64,000 bases of DNA from CAYPNP01 sp964412195 (GTDB lineage: Bacteria > Acidobacteriota > JAAYUB01), in contig CAYPNP010000003.1 in assembly GCA_964412195.1 (NCBI GenBank), positions 62,001-126,000 on the forward strand, in the 5' to 3' direction. Below the pieces are notes generated by a model, which worked only from the letters and a program-made list of their open reading frames with translations, made no database searches and had not been told where the DNA came from. Positions 43,693 through 52,146 of the stretch are shown here, piece by piece; positions within the stretch are counted from its first letter, which is position 1; each line of letters begins with the position of its first letter. The translations under genes were made by a program, and so were the position numbers.

Positions 43693-45297
43693 ATGCTGTT
43701 ATTGAATAGCGATACCCTGTCGCCCGTGCTGATCGTCAGCCTCCTGGTCTTTCTCTTGGCCGGAGGCGCGTTGATCGCCGTCTTCTATTTCGTCAAGCGC
43801 AAGGCCGTGGACAAGTTCACGGCCGACGCCCGCCGGGAGGCCGCCGAGCTGCAGGATCGGATTCGCCGCGAGTCCAGCAAGGAGGCGGAGCAGATCAAGA
43901 AGGAGAAGATCCTCGAGTCCCGGGACGAGATCTTCAACCTGCGCTCGGAACTGGACAAGGAGGTCAAGGAGAAGCGCAAGGACCTGGCCGCCGTCGAGCA
44001 GAAGCTCACCGCGCGCGAGCAGAACCTGGCCAAGAAGGAGGAGCAGAACTCCAAGCGCGAGAAAGAACTGGCCAACAAGGAAAACTCCCTGATCTCCCGC
44101 GAGGTGCGGATCAAGGACGAGGAGAACAAGGTCAAGGAGCTGCGCCGGCAGCAGCAGGAGATGCTGGAGAAGGTCGCGGCGATGACCCGCGACGAGGCCA
44201 AGCAGCAGCTCATCGAGCTGATGCAGGACGAGGCCAAGCGCGACGCCACCCAGGGGATCAAGCAGATCGAGGACGACGCCCGCCTGCGGGCCAACACTCT
44301 GGCCCAGAAGATCCTCTCGACGGCCATCCAGCGGTGCGCCGTCGACCACACCGTCGAGACCACCGTCTCGGTGGTCGACCTGCCCAACGACGAGATGAAG
44401 GGCCGGATCATCGGCCGCGAGGGCCGCAACATCCGGGCCCTGGAGATCGCCACGGGCATCGACCTGATCGTCGACGACACGCCCGAGGCGGTGATCCTGT
44501 CGGGCTTCGACCCGTACCGGCGGGAGATCGCCAAGATCGCCATCGAGCGGCTGATCTCCGACGGGCGGATCCACCCCGCGCGGATCGAGGAAATCGTCGA
44601 GAAGGTCAAGGCGGAGATGGAGCAGCGGATCCTCGAGATCGGCGAGCAGGCCGCCATCGAGATGGACATCCACGACTTCGACCCGGAGATCCTGAAGCTG
44701 CTGGGGCGGCTCTACTACCGCTCCAGCTACGGCCAGAACGTGCTGCAGCACGCCAAGGAAGTGGCCCACATCGCCGGGATGCTGGCCCAGGAGCTGGGCG
44801 CCAGCGAAAAGGTGGCCCGCCGCGCCGCGCTGATCCACGATATCGGCAAGGCCATCGACCGCGAGGTGGAGGGCACCCACACCCAGCTGGGCGTCGAGCT
44901 GGCGCGCAAGCACGGGGAGAAGGAGGACGTCCTGCACTGCGTCGAGGCCCACCACTTCGACACCGACTTCCAGAGCGTGGAGGCCGTCCTGGTGCAGGTG
45001 GCCGACGCCGTGTCCGCCGCCCGGCCGGGCGCCCGCCGCGAGATCCTGGAGTCGTACGTCAAGCGGCTCGAGAAGCTCGAGAACATCGCCGACAGCTTCT
45101 CGGGCGTGGCCAAGGCGTACGCCCTGCAGGCCGGCCGGGAGATCCGCGTGATCGTCGAGAGCAACAAGGTCACGGACGAGCAGGCCTTCTGGCTGGCCAA
45201 GGACCTGACCAAGAAGATCGAGAACGAGCTGCAGTACCCCGGGCAGATCAAGGTGACTGTGATCCGGGAGCGGCGGTACATTGAATACGCAAAATGA
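43693..45297 (+). CDS. rny: Ribonuclease Y
   Basis: A 534-residue endoribonuclease. It has an N-terminal membrane anchor (VLIVSLLVFLLAGGALIAVF), a long coiled coil (~45-215), a KH domain with GRIIGREGRNIR (~235-290) and an HD domain (HAKEVAHIAG; LIHDIGKAID; catalytic HD pair) to ~450. RNase Y starts mRNA decay at the membrane. ATG 43693 has AAGGAG 8 bp upstream. The YmdB-type gene that follows is the usual neighbour of rny in Bacillus and others. Its stop codon overlaps the first word of a TGACCGG repeat. Confidence 0.96.
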   Translation: MLLLNSDTLSPVLIVSLLVFLLAGGALIAVFYFVKRKAVDKFTADARREAAELQDRIRRESSKEAEQIKKEKILESRDEIFNLRSELDKEVKEKRKDLAAVEQKLTAREQNLAKKEEQNSKREKELANKENSLISREVRIKDEENKVKELRRQQQEMLEKVAAMTRDEAKQQLIELMQDEAKRDATQGIKQIEDDARLRANTLAQKILSTAIQRCAVDHTVETTVSVVDLPNDEMKGRIIGREGRNIRALEIATGIDLIVDDTPEAVILSGFDPYRREIAKIAIERLISDGRIHPARIEEIVEKVKAEMEQRILEIGEQAAIEMDIHDFDPEILKLLGRLYYRSSYGQNVLQHAKEVAHIAGMLAQELGASEKVARRAALIHDIGKAIDREVEGTHTQLGVELARKHGEKEDVLHCVEAHHFDTDFQSVEAVLVQVADAVSAARPGARREILESYVKRLEKLENIADSFSGVAKAYALQAGREIRVIVESNKVTDEQAFWLAKDLTKKIENELQYPGQIKVTVIRERRYIEYAK

Positions 45298-45411
45298 CCG
45301 GTGACGGGTGACCGATGACCGGTGACAGATGATCGATGGTACTCATCGAGCGTACTCATCGATCGTACTCGTTGATCGTGCTCGTAATCGTAATCGATTG
45401 AATATATTGAG
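45298..45411. repeat. Single-arm composite stutter repeat (TGACCGG, then TCGTAA words)
   Basis: Starting at the rny stop codon, TGACCGG/TGACGGG/TGACCGA heptads (45296-45331) lead into ATCGATCGTACTCGT and TCGTAATCG hexads (45335-45400), ending in GCTCTGCG. This is the same word order as the left halves of 2362-2576 and 55220-55415. No inverted partner is present. Confidence 0.8.
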
Positions 45412-45435
45412 GCTCTGCGTAGAAAGGAATCCACC

Positions 45436-46227
45436 GTGTCCATGCGGGTGCTGTGCATCGGGGACGTGATCGGCCGGCCGGGCCGCCGCGTGCTGCGGGA
45501 GCTGTTGCCGATGATCCAAAAGGATCACACCATCGACTTCACCATCGCCAACGGCGAGAACCTCGCCGGCGGCTTCGGCATCATTCCCGAGAAATTCCAC
45601 GAGATCACCGAGTTCCACGTCGACGTCATCACCACCGGCAACCACATCTGGGACCGCAAGGAGATCGCCCCCTTCCTCGACCACACCGACCGGCTGCTGC
45701 GGCCTCTGAACTACCCGCCGGGCGCGCCGGGGCGGGGATTCACCGTGGTGCCTTCCGCCACGGGGGTCTACGTCGGGGTGCTGAACCTGCAGGGGCGTGT
45801 CTTCATGCCGGCCATCGACTGCCCGTTCCGGGCGGCCCGGGCGGCGGTCGCGGAGCTGCGCCGGAAGACGCCGGTGATCTTCGTGGATTTCCACGCCGAG
45901 GCCACCTCGGAGAAGGCGGCGATGGGACGCTTCCTGGACGGCCAGGCGACGGCGGTCTTCGGCACCCACACCCACGTCCAGACCGCCGACGACCAGGTCC
46001 TGCCCGGCGGCACCGCCTACATGACCGACCTCGGCATGACCGGGGCCCACGAGTCGGTCATCGGCATGGAGATCGAGGGCTCCATCCGCAAGTTCCTGAC
46101 CGCCATGCCGGGCAAGCTGAACCCGGAGAACAAGGGCCTGCGCTTCAACGGCCTCGTGGTGGAGGTGGACACGGAGACGGGGCGGGCGATCTCGGTCGAG
46201 CGCCTAAACCTCCCCCTCCCAACGTGA
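45436..46227 (+). CDS. YmdB-type metallophosphoesterase (2',3'-cyclic-nucleotide phosphodiesterase)
   Basis: A 263-residue protein of the TIGR00282/YmdB family. The dinuclear-metal residues are visible: Asp in CIGDVIGRPGRR, Asn/Glu in ANGENLAGG, Asn-His in TTGNHIWDRK, and the later DFHAEATSEK and GTHTHVQTAD. In B. subtilis YmdB hydrolyses cyclic nucleotides, affects biofilm genes and is encoded beside rny, as here. GTG 45436 has AAAGGA upstream; ATG 45442 is an alternative. Confidence 0.92.
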   Translation: MSMRVLCIGDVIGRPGRRVLRELLPMIQKDHTIDFTIANGENLAGGFGIIPEKFHEITEFHVDVITTGNHIWDRKEIAPFLDHTDRLLRPLNYPPGAPGRGFTVVPSATGVYVGVLNLQGRVFMPAIDCPFRAARAAVAELRRKTPVIFVDFHAEATSEKAAMGRFLDGQATAVFGTHTHVQTADDQVLPGGTAYMTDLGMTGAHESVIGMEIEGSIRKFLTAMPGKLNPENKGLRFNGLVVEVDTETGRAISVERLNLPLPT

Positions 46228-46257
46228 TCGGCGGACTCGATCGTTCGAGGAGTTCCA

Positions 46258-46395
46258 ACCTGAACATCGAACATCGAACATTGAACATCGAACTTCGAAT
46301 TCAGACAAGATCCTTGCCAGGGAGCTTGATCTGTCTATTCTTCGCGGATATTACTTCGATGTTCGATGTTCGATGTTCAATGTTCGATGTTCGGT
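46258..46395. repeat. Palindrome of GAACATC/GAACATT words
   Basis: The left arm 46258-46303 (GAACATCGAACATCGAACATT...) pairs with the right arm 46356-46394 (GATGTTCGATGTTCGATGTTC...). The two flanking genes run in the same direction. The words are a variant of the GAACGTT family in which CG has become CA. Confidence 0.9.
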
Positions 46396-46408
46396 CTGGT
46401 CCCCTCCC

Positions 46409-47935
46409 ATGAGCCTGACCACTCCACAAAAGCTGCTGTTCGGGGGCGCGGCGGCGCTGGCCGCCGCCGGCTTCGCGGTCATGCGGCTCGGCTTCCTGCG
46501 GGAGCCGTTGATGGGCGTGGATCCGGCCATCTACCTGACTGTCGCCGACGTCCTCCGCCGGGGCGGACGCCTGTACGCGGACATCTGGGACCACAAGCCG
46601 CCCGGCATCTATCTCCTCTACCAGCTCATCCTGGCCCTCCGGCCGACCATGCAGGCCGCCATCGCGGCGGGCCTGGCGGCCATGGGCCTGAACGCCCTGC
46701 TGCTCTTCGGCGTGGCCAAACGGCTGCTCGGCGCCTGGGCCGGCCTGGCTGCTGCCTGGCTGCTGGCGGTCTTCACCGCCGTCTTCTGGGCCGGTGCCCC
46801 GAACTCGGAAGTCTTCCTCCTGACCCTGCAGCTGGCGGCCCTGTGGCTCTGGCTCCGCAAGCCCGGGACGCCCCCGTCCGCCGTCCGGATCCTGCTGGGA
46901 GGCGCGCTCCTGGGCGTCGCCGTCATGATCAAGTACGTCGTCCTGCTGCCGGCGGCCGGGTTCGCGGCGTGGCTGGCCTGGGCCGGCGGCCGGGAGGCGC
47001 GACCCGGCGCCGTCCGGCGGATCGGCCTGTTCGCCGCCGGTCTGACGACGGGCGCCGCTCCCTTCCTCCTCTATTGCCTCCGGCAGGGAATCTGGCATGA
47101 CTTCGTCGCCGGCACCCTCGCGTACAACGCGGGGTACGTCCTTACAGACGCCTGGAGCCTCTTCGTCCAGTACGGCCGCTGGTTCATCCTCGAGTATCTT
47201 CGCCAGCAGTGGGCCCTGTGGCTGGGGGCGGCGGCGGGCCTGGCGCTCTGGATCTGGCGCCGGCCGGCGGAGCCGCGCTCCGGTTCGGGCGACAGCACCG
47301 GCCTGCTGCTGGTCTGGCTGGCCGCTTCCCTTGCGGCCGCGGCGGCCCCGCTGAAATTCCTGGACCACTACTTTCTGCTGGCGATCCCCGGCCTCTGCTT
47401 CTGGGCCGCCTACCCACTGCGGGAAAACACGCCGCTCGGCCGCCTGCCGCGGGCCATCGCCGTGGTGGCGCTCCTCGCCGTCAGCCTGCCGCTGGCGGCC
47501 GTCCGGACCGGCGAATCGCTGGACCGCTGGCGCCATCCCGGGCCCGACCCGGCCGGCGACGCCTACGCTCCGGCGGCCATCGGCCGGTACCTGGAGTCGG
47601 AAACGGCCCCGGCCGACCGGGTCTACGTTTGGCGCAGCCTGGAGACCGACATCTACTTCTACGCCCACCGCCGGCCTGCCAGCCGGTTCTTCTTCTGGCC
47701 GCACCTGCTGCGCGAGCCCGCGCCGCCGGGCGGACTGGCGGGCGTGGAGGCGGAGTTCCGCGCCCATCCCCCCAAGTTCCTGGTGGTGGGGGACAGCCCA
47801 ATTTATGACGAGCGGACCCTGCCCTTCCTGGACCGGCTGCTGGCGCGGGACTACGCGCTGGACCGGGAGATCGGCGGGCACAAAATCTACCGTCTGAACA
47901 GACCAGCCTCCCCGCGAGCCGACGACGGGAATTGA
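46409..47935 (+). CDS. Membrane glycosyltransferase of GT-C type (ArnT/RgtA-like, PF13231-like)
   Basis: A 508-residue polytopic protein with about 11 helices. The first periplasmic loop has the family acid (GVDPAIYLTVADVLRRGGR) and DIWDHKPPGIYLLYQL, typical of dolichyl-phosphate-mannose-type GT-C enzymes. A C-terminal soluble ~110 residues follow (RYLESETAPADRVYVWRSLE). Such enzymes transfer sugars from a lipid carrier at the periplasmic side; the acceptor is unknown. ATG 46409 directly follows the repeat arm. The open frame starting at 46373 lies in the repeat and is rejected as the start. Confidence 0.85.
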   Translation: MSLTTPQKLLFGGAAALAAAGFAVMRLGFLREPLMGVDPAIYLTVADVLRRGGRLYADIWDHKPPGIYLLYQLILALRPTMQAAIAAGLAAMGLNALLLFGVAKRLLGAWAGLAAAWLLAVFTAVFWAGAPNSEVFLLTLQLAALWLWLRKPGTPPSAVRILLGGALLGVAVMIKYVVLLPAAGFAAWLAWAGGREARPGAVRRIGLFAAGLTTGAAPFLLYCLRQGIWHDFVAGTLAYNAGYVLTDAWSLFVQYGRWFILEYLRQQWALWLGAAAGLALWIWRRPAEPRSGSGDSTGLLLVWLAASLAAAAAPLKFLDHYFLLAIPGLCFWAAYPLRENTPLGRLPRAIAVVALLAVSLPLAAVRTGESLDRWRHPGPDPAGDAYAPAAIGRYLESETAPADRVYVWRSLETDIYFYAHRRPASRFFFWPHLLREPAPPGGLAGVEAEFRAHPPKFLVVGDSPIYDERTLPFLDRLLARDYALDREIGGHKIYRLNRPASPRADDGN

Positions 47936-48061
47936 AACCTCCACATTCCGACAAGATTTTTCAACCAAGAGGCCGGTTTTTCATCTAATATAGGACAATC
48001 ATCTGCCCGCTGGCGGCGGATGCCTTGCATCGGAGCCAATCCTTCGGTCGGAGCCGCACCC

Positions 48062-50827
48062 ATGAAACAAGCCCTCGTCCTCGTGTTCGCCGCCCTGCTG
48101 GTCCTCCCTGCCTTGGCAGAACCCGAGTTGATACCGCGGGAGGTCCGCACGCCGGAAGGCCGCTTCCGGGTGGTGACGGATACCGCCTCCAGCCTGCCGG
48201 TGGAACTCAAGCCGGTGACGCCCCGCAAGTACGCCGGAGACCCGGAGACGGCGGCCCGGCAATTCCTGGCTGACCAGGCCCAACTCCTGCAGGTGGATCC
48301 CGGCCTGGGTGGGTTCTCCGCGGAAGCGGTCCGGCAGTCGCCGGGGGGACTCCACGTCAAATTCCGCCAGCAGCATGACGGCCTGGCCGTGGTGAACGCC
48401 TACATCGCCGTCCACCAGGACTGGGAGGGGCGGATCGTCCTGGCCCAGCAGAACGGGGCCAAGCCGGAGGCCGACTGGCCGTCCAGCTTCCCCGAGTATG
48501 CGACCTCGCTGGCCCTCGCCCGGGCCGATTTCCAATCCCATTCCGGCTATGTCACGCGCAACAAGTACCAACCCGAAAAACCACGCCTGATCGAGGATGA
48601 GCTGCGCCTGGCCCGCAAGGTGTACTTCCTCGAGGCGGGCGAACCGGTCGCGGCCTGGGAGATCGTCCTTGCCGGCACCGATACGGTGGCGGAGGTCACC
48701 TACTGGGTGGGCGGCACGCCGCAGCGGATCCTGGGATTCCGGTCGGCGGTGCTGGATTTCAACGGCAGCGGGCGGGCGTTCCTGCCCAATCCGGTCAACT
48801 CCCTGAACGATTCCTCCCTGCGGGATTCCGACCCGGACTCCGACTTCACGTCGGCTTACGCGAACGTGACCCTGCCGGGCCTGGCCGGTACCGGGCCCTA
48901 CACGCTGACCGGTCCCTGGATCACCATCGTCAGCATGACCAGCGAGTCCCCGCTGATCAATCCCCCGTCGGAAACATCGGGCACCTTCAACTACACCCGC
49001 AGCCAGGACGGATTCGAGGCGGTGAACGCCTACTACTGGATCGACTGGTCGCAGCGTTACATGCAGGCACTGGGATTCAACGCCATCGATCACCGCTCCA
49101 TCAACGTCGACGTGCACGGGCTGTCGGGCGCCGACAATTCGCACTATGTCGGCAGTCCCATCGGTGCCGGCTACATCGCTTACGGCGACGGGGGCGTGGA
49201 CGATGCCGAGGACGCCGACATCATCCTCCACGAGTACGGCCACTCCATCCAGGATTCCTCCAATCCGGGCGCGTATTTCGGATCCGGCCAGACCGGCGCC
49301 ATGGGCGAGGGATTCGGCGACTACTGGGCCTTCAGCCAGACGTACCAGCTCAGCGTCCAGCACGGCTTCGACCCCTTCTGCATCGGCGAGTGGGACTCCA
49401 CCAGCTACAGCCCGCCCTGCCTGCGCCGCGTGGACACCGAGAAGATCTACCCCAACGATTACGTGGCCGGCGACATCTATGCCAGCAGCGGGATCTGGTC
49501 CAGCGCGCTGAAGAACCTTTTCCTCCAGCTGGGCGCCACGGTCTGCGACAGCATCGTCCTGGAAAGCCACTTCCTCGTGCCCGATTACCCCACGTTTTAC
49601 CAGGGAGCAATGGCGATCCTCCAGGCAGACGGCATGCTGTACGGCGGGGCCCACAACTTCGAGATCTGCCAGGAATTTTACAAACGCGGCATTTTCACGA
49701 TGCAGGACTGGCGCGACAACGCGGCGCTGCTGGAACTCTCCGTCCTCGACCTGGTCGAGCTGGAGGGGAACGGCAACGGCATGCCCGAGCCGGGCGAATT
49801 GATCGGGATCGACCTGGCGGTGCAGAACACCGGAAGCATGGCCACCGGACCCGTGGCGGCGCTCCTTGCGGGGCCGTCGACGCTGCTGTTCTACCAGCCG
49901 TCCTCCGGACTGCCGCCCCTGCCCGCCGACAGCCCGATCGTGGACGCCAGCCAGCCGTTCACCTTCTGGATCGACTCGGCAGCCGCCTGCGGCAGCGAGA
50001 TCCCCCTGGATCTCTCCCTGGACTTCGACGGCCACCAGGAGACCTGGTCGCTGACGATGCTCCTCGGCGACTACGCAGAATCAACCCTGCAGTCGGATGA
50101 TCTGGAAGCGGCCAGTGCGCTGTGGCAGACCAGCGCCGCGGTGGGGTCCACGGTGCACTGGGCCCGCCAGACTTACGCGCAGTACCACAACGGTTCGACC
50201 GTCTGGTTCGCGCCCGACCTCAACCAGGTGAACGACGAGTACCTCGTCTGGGGTCCGCTGAACCTGCCCGCAGGGTACTATTACCTGTTGTCTTTCTGGC
50301 ACACCTACAGTTTCGAGAGCGGCTTCGACGGCGCCGTGCTGGAGCTGTCCACCGACGGCTCCACCTGGACCGATTTGGGCCCGGACATGCTGCAGAACGG
50401 TTATGACCGGGCGATCTCCACGAGTTACAACTCGCCCATCAAGGGCCGTTCCGCCTGGACCGGCGGGACCATCGGCGCGATGAAGCAGGTCCTGGTGGAT
50501 CTTTCCGCCTGGGCCGGGCAGAACGTTTCCGTGCGGTACCGCTGCGCCTCCGACTCGTCGGTGGGCTCGACGGGTTGGGCCGTGGACGACGTGAGCCTGA
50601 TCCAGCAGGCGCTGGATTGCGAGGTGGTGGACATCAAGGCGGGCGACCTGGATGACAACGGGGTCCGCAACGCCGTGGACGTGATGCTGCTGAAAAACCT
50701 GCTTGCGGACAAGATCGCCGCGGGGGAGGGGGCATTCGTCCGGCCGGAAAGCGCCGCCGACGTCAACCGGGACGGCGCGGTGAACGCCGCCGACCTGATG
50801 GCGCTACTCCGCCTCCTGGGCCAGTAG
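48062..50827 (+). CDS. Secreted M36-like metallopeptidase with C-terminal dockerin
   Basis: A 921-residue exported protease. ATG 48062 is followed by a signal peptide (MKQALVLVFAALLVLPALA). A FTP/propeptide-like region (~40-190) precedes the catalytic domain with zinc motif HEYGH (His390, His394) and downstream Glu in GAMGEGFGDYW, as in fungalysin-type M36. A beta domain (~620-850) follows. The last ~65 residues form a type I dockerin with two Ca-binding repeats (DLDDNGVRNAVDVMLL and DVNRDGAVNAADLMAL). No cohesin is visible in the window. Paired Cys and aromatic content fit an extracellular enzyme. Confidence 0.88.
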   Translation: MKQALVLVFAALLVLPALAEPELIPREVRTPEGRFRVVTDTASSLPVELKPVTPRKYAGDPETAARQFLADQAQLLQVDPGLGGFSAEAVRQSPGGLHVKFRQQHDGLAVVNAYIAVHQDWEGRIVLAQQNGAKPEADWPSSFPEYATSLALARADFQSHSGYVTRNKYQPEKPRLIEDELRLARKVYFLEAGEPVAAWEIVLAGTDTVAEVTYWVGGTPQRILGFRSAVLDFNGSGRAFLPNPVNSLNDSSLRDSDPDSDFTSAYANVTLPGLAGTGPYTLTGPWITIVSMTSESPLINPPSETSGTFNYTRSQDGFEAVNAYYWIDWSQRYMQALGFNAIDHRSINVDVHGLSGADNSHYVGSPIGAGYIAYGDGGVDDAEDADIILHEYGHSIQDSSNPGAYFGSGQTGAMGEGFGDYWAFSQTYQLSVQHGFDPFCIGEWDSTSYSPPCLRRVDTEKIYPNDYVAGDIYASSGIWSSALKNLFLQLGATVCDSIVLESHFLVPDYPTFYQGAMAILQADGMLYGGAHNFEICQEFYKRGIFTMQDWRDNAALLELSVLDLVELEGNGNGMPEPGELIGIDLAVQNTGSMATGPVAALLAGPSTLLFYQPSSGLPPLPADSPIVDASQPFTFWIDSAAACGSEIPLDLSLDFDGHQETWSLTMLLGDYAESTLQSDDLEAASALWQTSAAVGSTVHWARQTYAQYHNGSTVWFAPDLNQVNDEYLVWGPLNLPAGYYYLLSFWHTYSFESGFDGAVLELSTDGSTWTDLGPDMLQNGYDRAISTSYNSPIKGRSAWTGGTIGAMKQVLVDLSAWAGQNVSVRYRCASDSSVGSTGWAVDDVSLIQQALDCEVVDIKAGDLDDNGVRNAVDVMLLKNLLADKIAAGEGAFVRPESAADVNRDGAVNAADLMALLRLLGQ

Positions 50828-50834
50828 AAAGCAG

Positions 50835-51023
50835 ATTCACCACAAAGGCACAAAGAACACAAAGCAACCTGAACGCTGAACGTTGAACTTCGAACGTCGA
50901 ACGCTGAAGGTGGAATCCGCTTGCTAAAAACGATTGGATTTCGTTCAGCGTTCAGAGTTCGGCGTTCGATGTTCAGCGTTCAGATTGCGGATTGCTTTGT
51001 GTTCTTTGTGCCTTTGTGGTGAA
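50835..51023. repeat. Nested two-word palindrome between convergent genes
   Basis: Outer CACAAAGG/CACAAAGAA words (50835-50866) pair with CTTTGTGTTCTTTGTGCC (50993-51020). Inner TGAACGC/TGAACGT/CGAACGT heptads (50870-50908) pair with 50940-50986. Same build as 25430-25597. Confidence 0.93.
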
Positions 51024-51027
51024 GGAT

Positions 51028-52146
51028 TCACGCGGGGCGGTAGAAGTCGGTGGGGAGGCTCCGGGAGAAGACCCGGCGGACGGCGGCGCCGATCACCCCC
51101 GACGTGACGAAGCGCACGGAGGCCCGCAGCATCGGGCCGTTCTCCTGCAGCAGCCGTCCGGCGCGTTCCAGCGCCGGCGTCCCCTCGGCCAGCCACTTGT
51201 CCAGCACGCGCTGCTCCACGTGGCGCAAGAACCCCAGCTTCCGGTTGGTCTCCCGGACCAGGTGGGCGGGGTCCCCCCGGAGGTGGGACTCCACGGCGAG
51301 CCGCCCGGTGAGCCAGGCGGCGTCGATGCCGCCGCCGTGCAGCGCCGAGGCGAAGCCGCCGGCGTCGCCAACGCGGTAAATGCCATCCTGAAAGTATCGG
51401 GGCGGGAAAGTGCCGGCGAGGAAACCGCCGATCTTCTTGATCCGCTCGTAGCCGTCGAGGCCGTAGCGGCGGAGGTACTCCTCCAGCTCGTCCCACGGCG
51501 CGGCGCCCGCCGGGAGGCTGTACCAGCCGAAGCCCACGTTGGCCTGCGCGGCGCCCTTGGGGAAGATCCAGAAATAGCCAGGGCGCGGCTCGTGGATGTC
51601 CACCAGGATGGTGTCGCGCCAGCGCCGGAAGTCGCCCGCCAGCGTCCACTGGACGGCGAAGCCGGGCGGCTGGGGCAGGGCCGACCACTCGCCCATGTAG
51701 GCGGCGGTGCCGCGGGCGTCCACCACGGCGGCGAAGTCGCCGGTCAGCTCTTCGGGTCGGGCGGCGGCGCCTTCCCGGACTTCGACGCCGAGTTCCCGGG
51801 CGCTCTTCCCGAGGGCGGTCTGCCACTCCGAGCGGTCGATGACGAAGAACCGGTTGCGGGAACCGATGCGGAACGTGGCCTCCAGCCCCCGCACGCGCAG
51901 GGTGGCGGCCTTGATGCGGGTCCGGATGAAGGCCCGGTCCATGGGCAGCACGCCCGACGGGTCGAAGATCCCCTCGGCGCAGCGGATGCCCTGGCCGATC
52001 CGGCCCTTCTCGAACAGCACGCAGGGCAGGTCGGCCTTCGCCGCCGCCAGCGCGGCCGACAAGCCGGCCGGCCCGCCGCCGACCACGGCCACGCCGCGCC
52101 GGCGGAAGTCCCGGGGCGGGCGGGTGGAGTCACCGGTCCGGCGCAT
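51028..52146 (-). CDS. FAD-dependent oxidoreductase of the geranylgeranyl-reductase family
   Basis: A 372-residue flavoprotein. The dinucleotide-binding motif VAVVGGGPAGLSAAL occurs at ~18-32. Family elements follow (CAEGIF, FVIDRSEWQ) and the C-terminal GDAGGFASALHGGGIDAA, which binds FAD. Members reduce isoprenoid chains or act as general oxidoreductases; a C-terminal helical part (~300-372) is present. ATG 52146. It overlaps the deoxyhypusine-synthase-like gene by 17 bp, so both are expressed together. The link between these two activities is not established and is worth attention. Confidence 0.87.
   Translation of the reverse strand: MRRTGDSTRPPRDFRRRGVAVVGGGPAGLSAALAAAKADLPCVLFEKGRIGQGIRCAEGIFDPSGVLPMDRAFIRTRIKAATLRVRGLEATFRIGSRNRFFVIDRSEWQTALGKSARELGVEVREGAAARPEELTGDFAAVVDARGTAAYMGEWSALPQPPGFAVQWTLAGDFRRWRDTILVDIHEPRPGYFWIFPKGAAQANVGFGWYSLPAGAAPWDELEEYLRRYGLDGYERIKKIGGFLAGTFPPRYFQDGIYRVGDAGGFASALHGGGIDAAWLTGRLAVESHLRGDPAHLVRETNRKLGFLRHVEQRVLDKWLAEGTPALERAGRLLQENGPMLRASVRFVTSGVIGAAVRRVFSRSLPTDFYRPA

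Noticed and set aside
46373..46408. Earlier start for the glycosyltransferase
   Set aside because: The extra codons are entirely repeat words (ATGTTCGATGTTC). ATG 46409 starts a normal N-terminal helix.
48062..50827. Cellulosome component
   Set aside because: The dockerin is real, but no cohesin, scaffoldin or glycosidase is in the window, so a cellulosome cannot be claimed.
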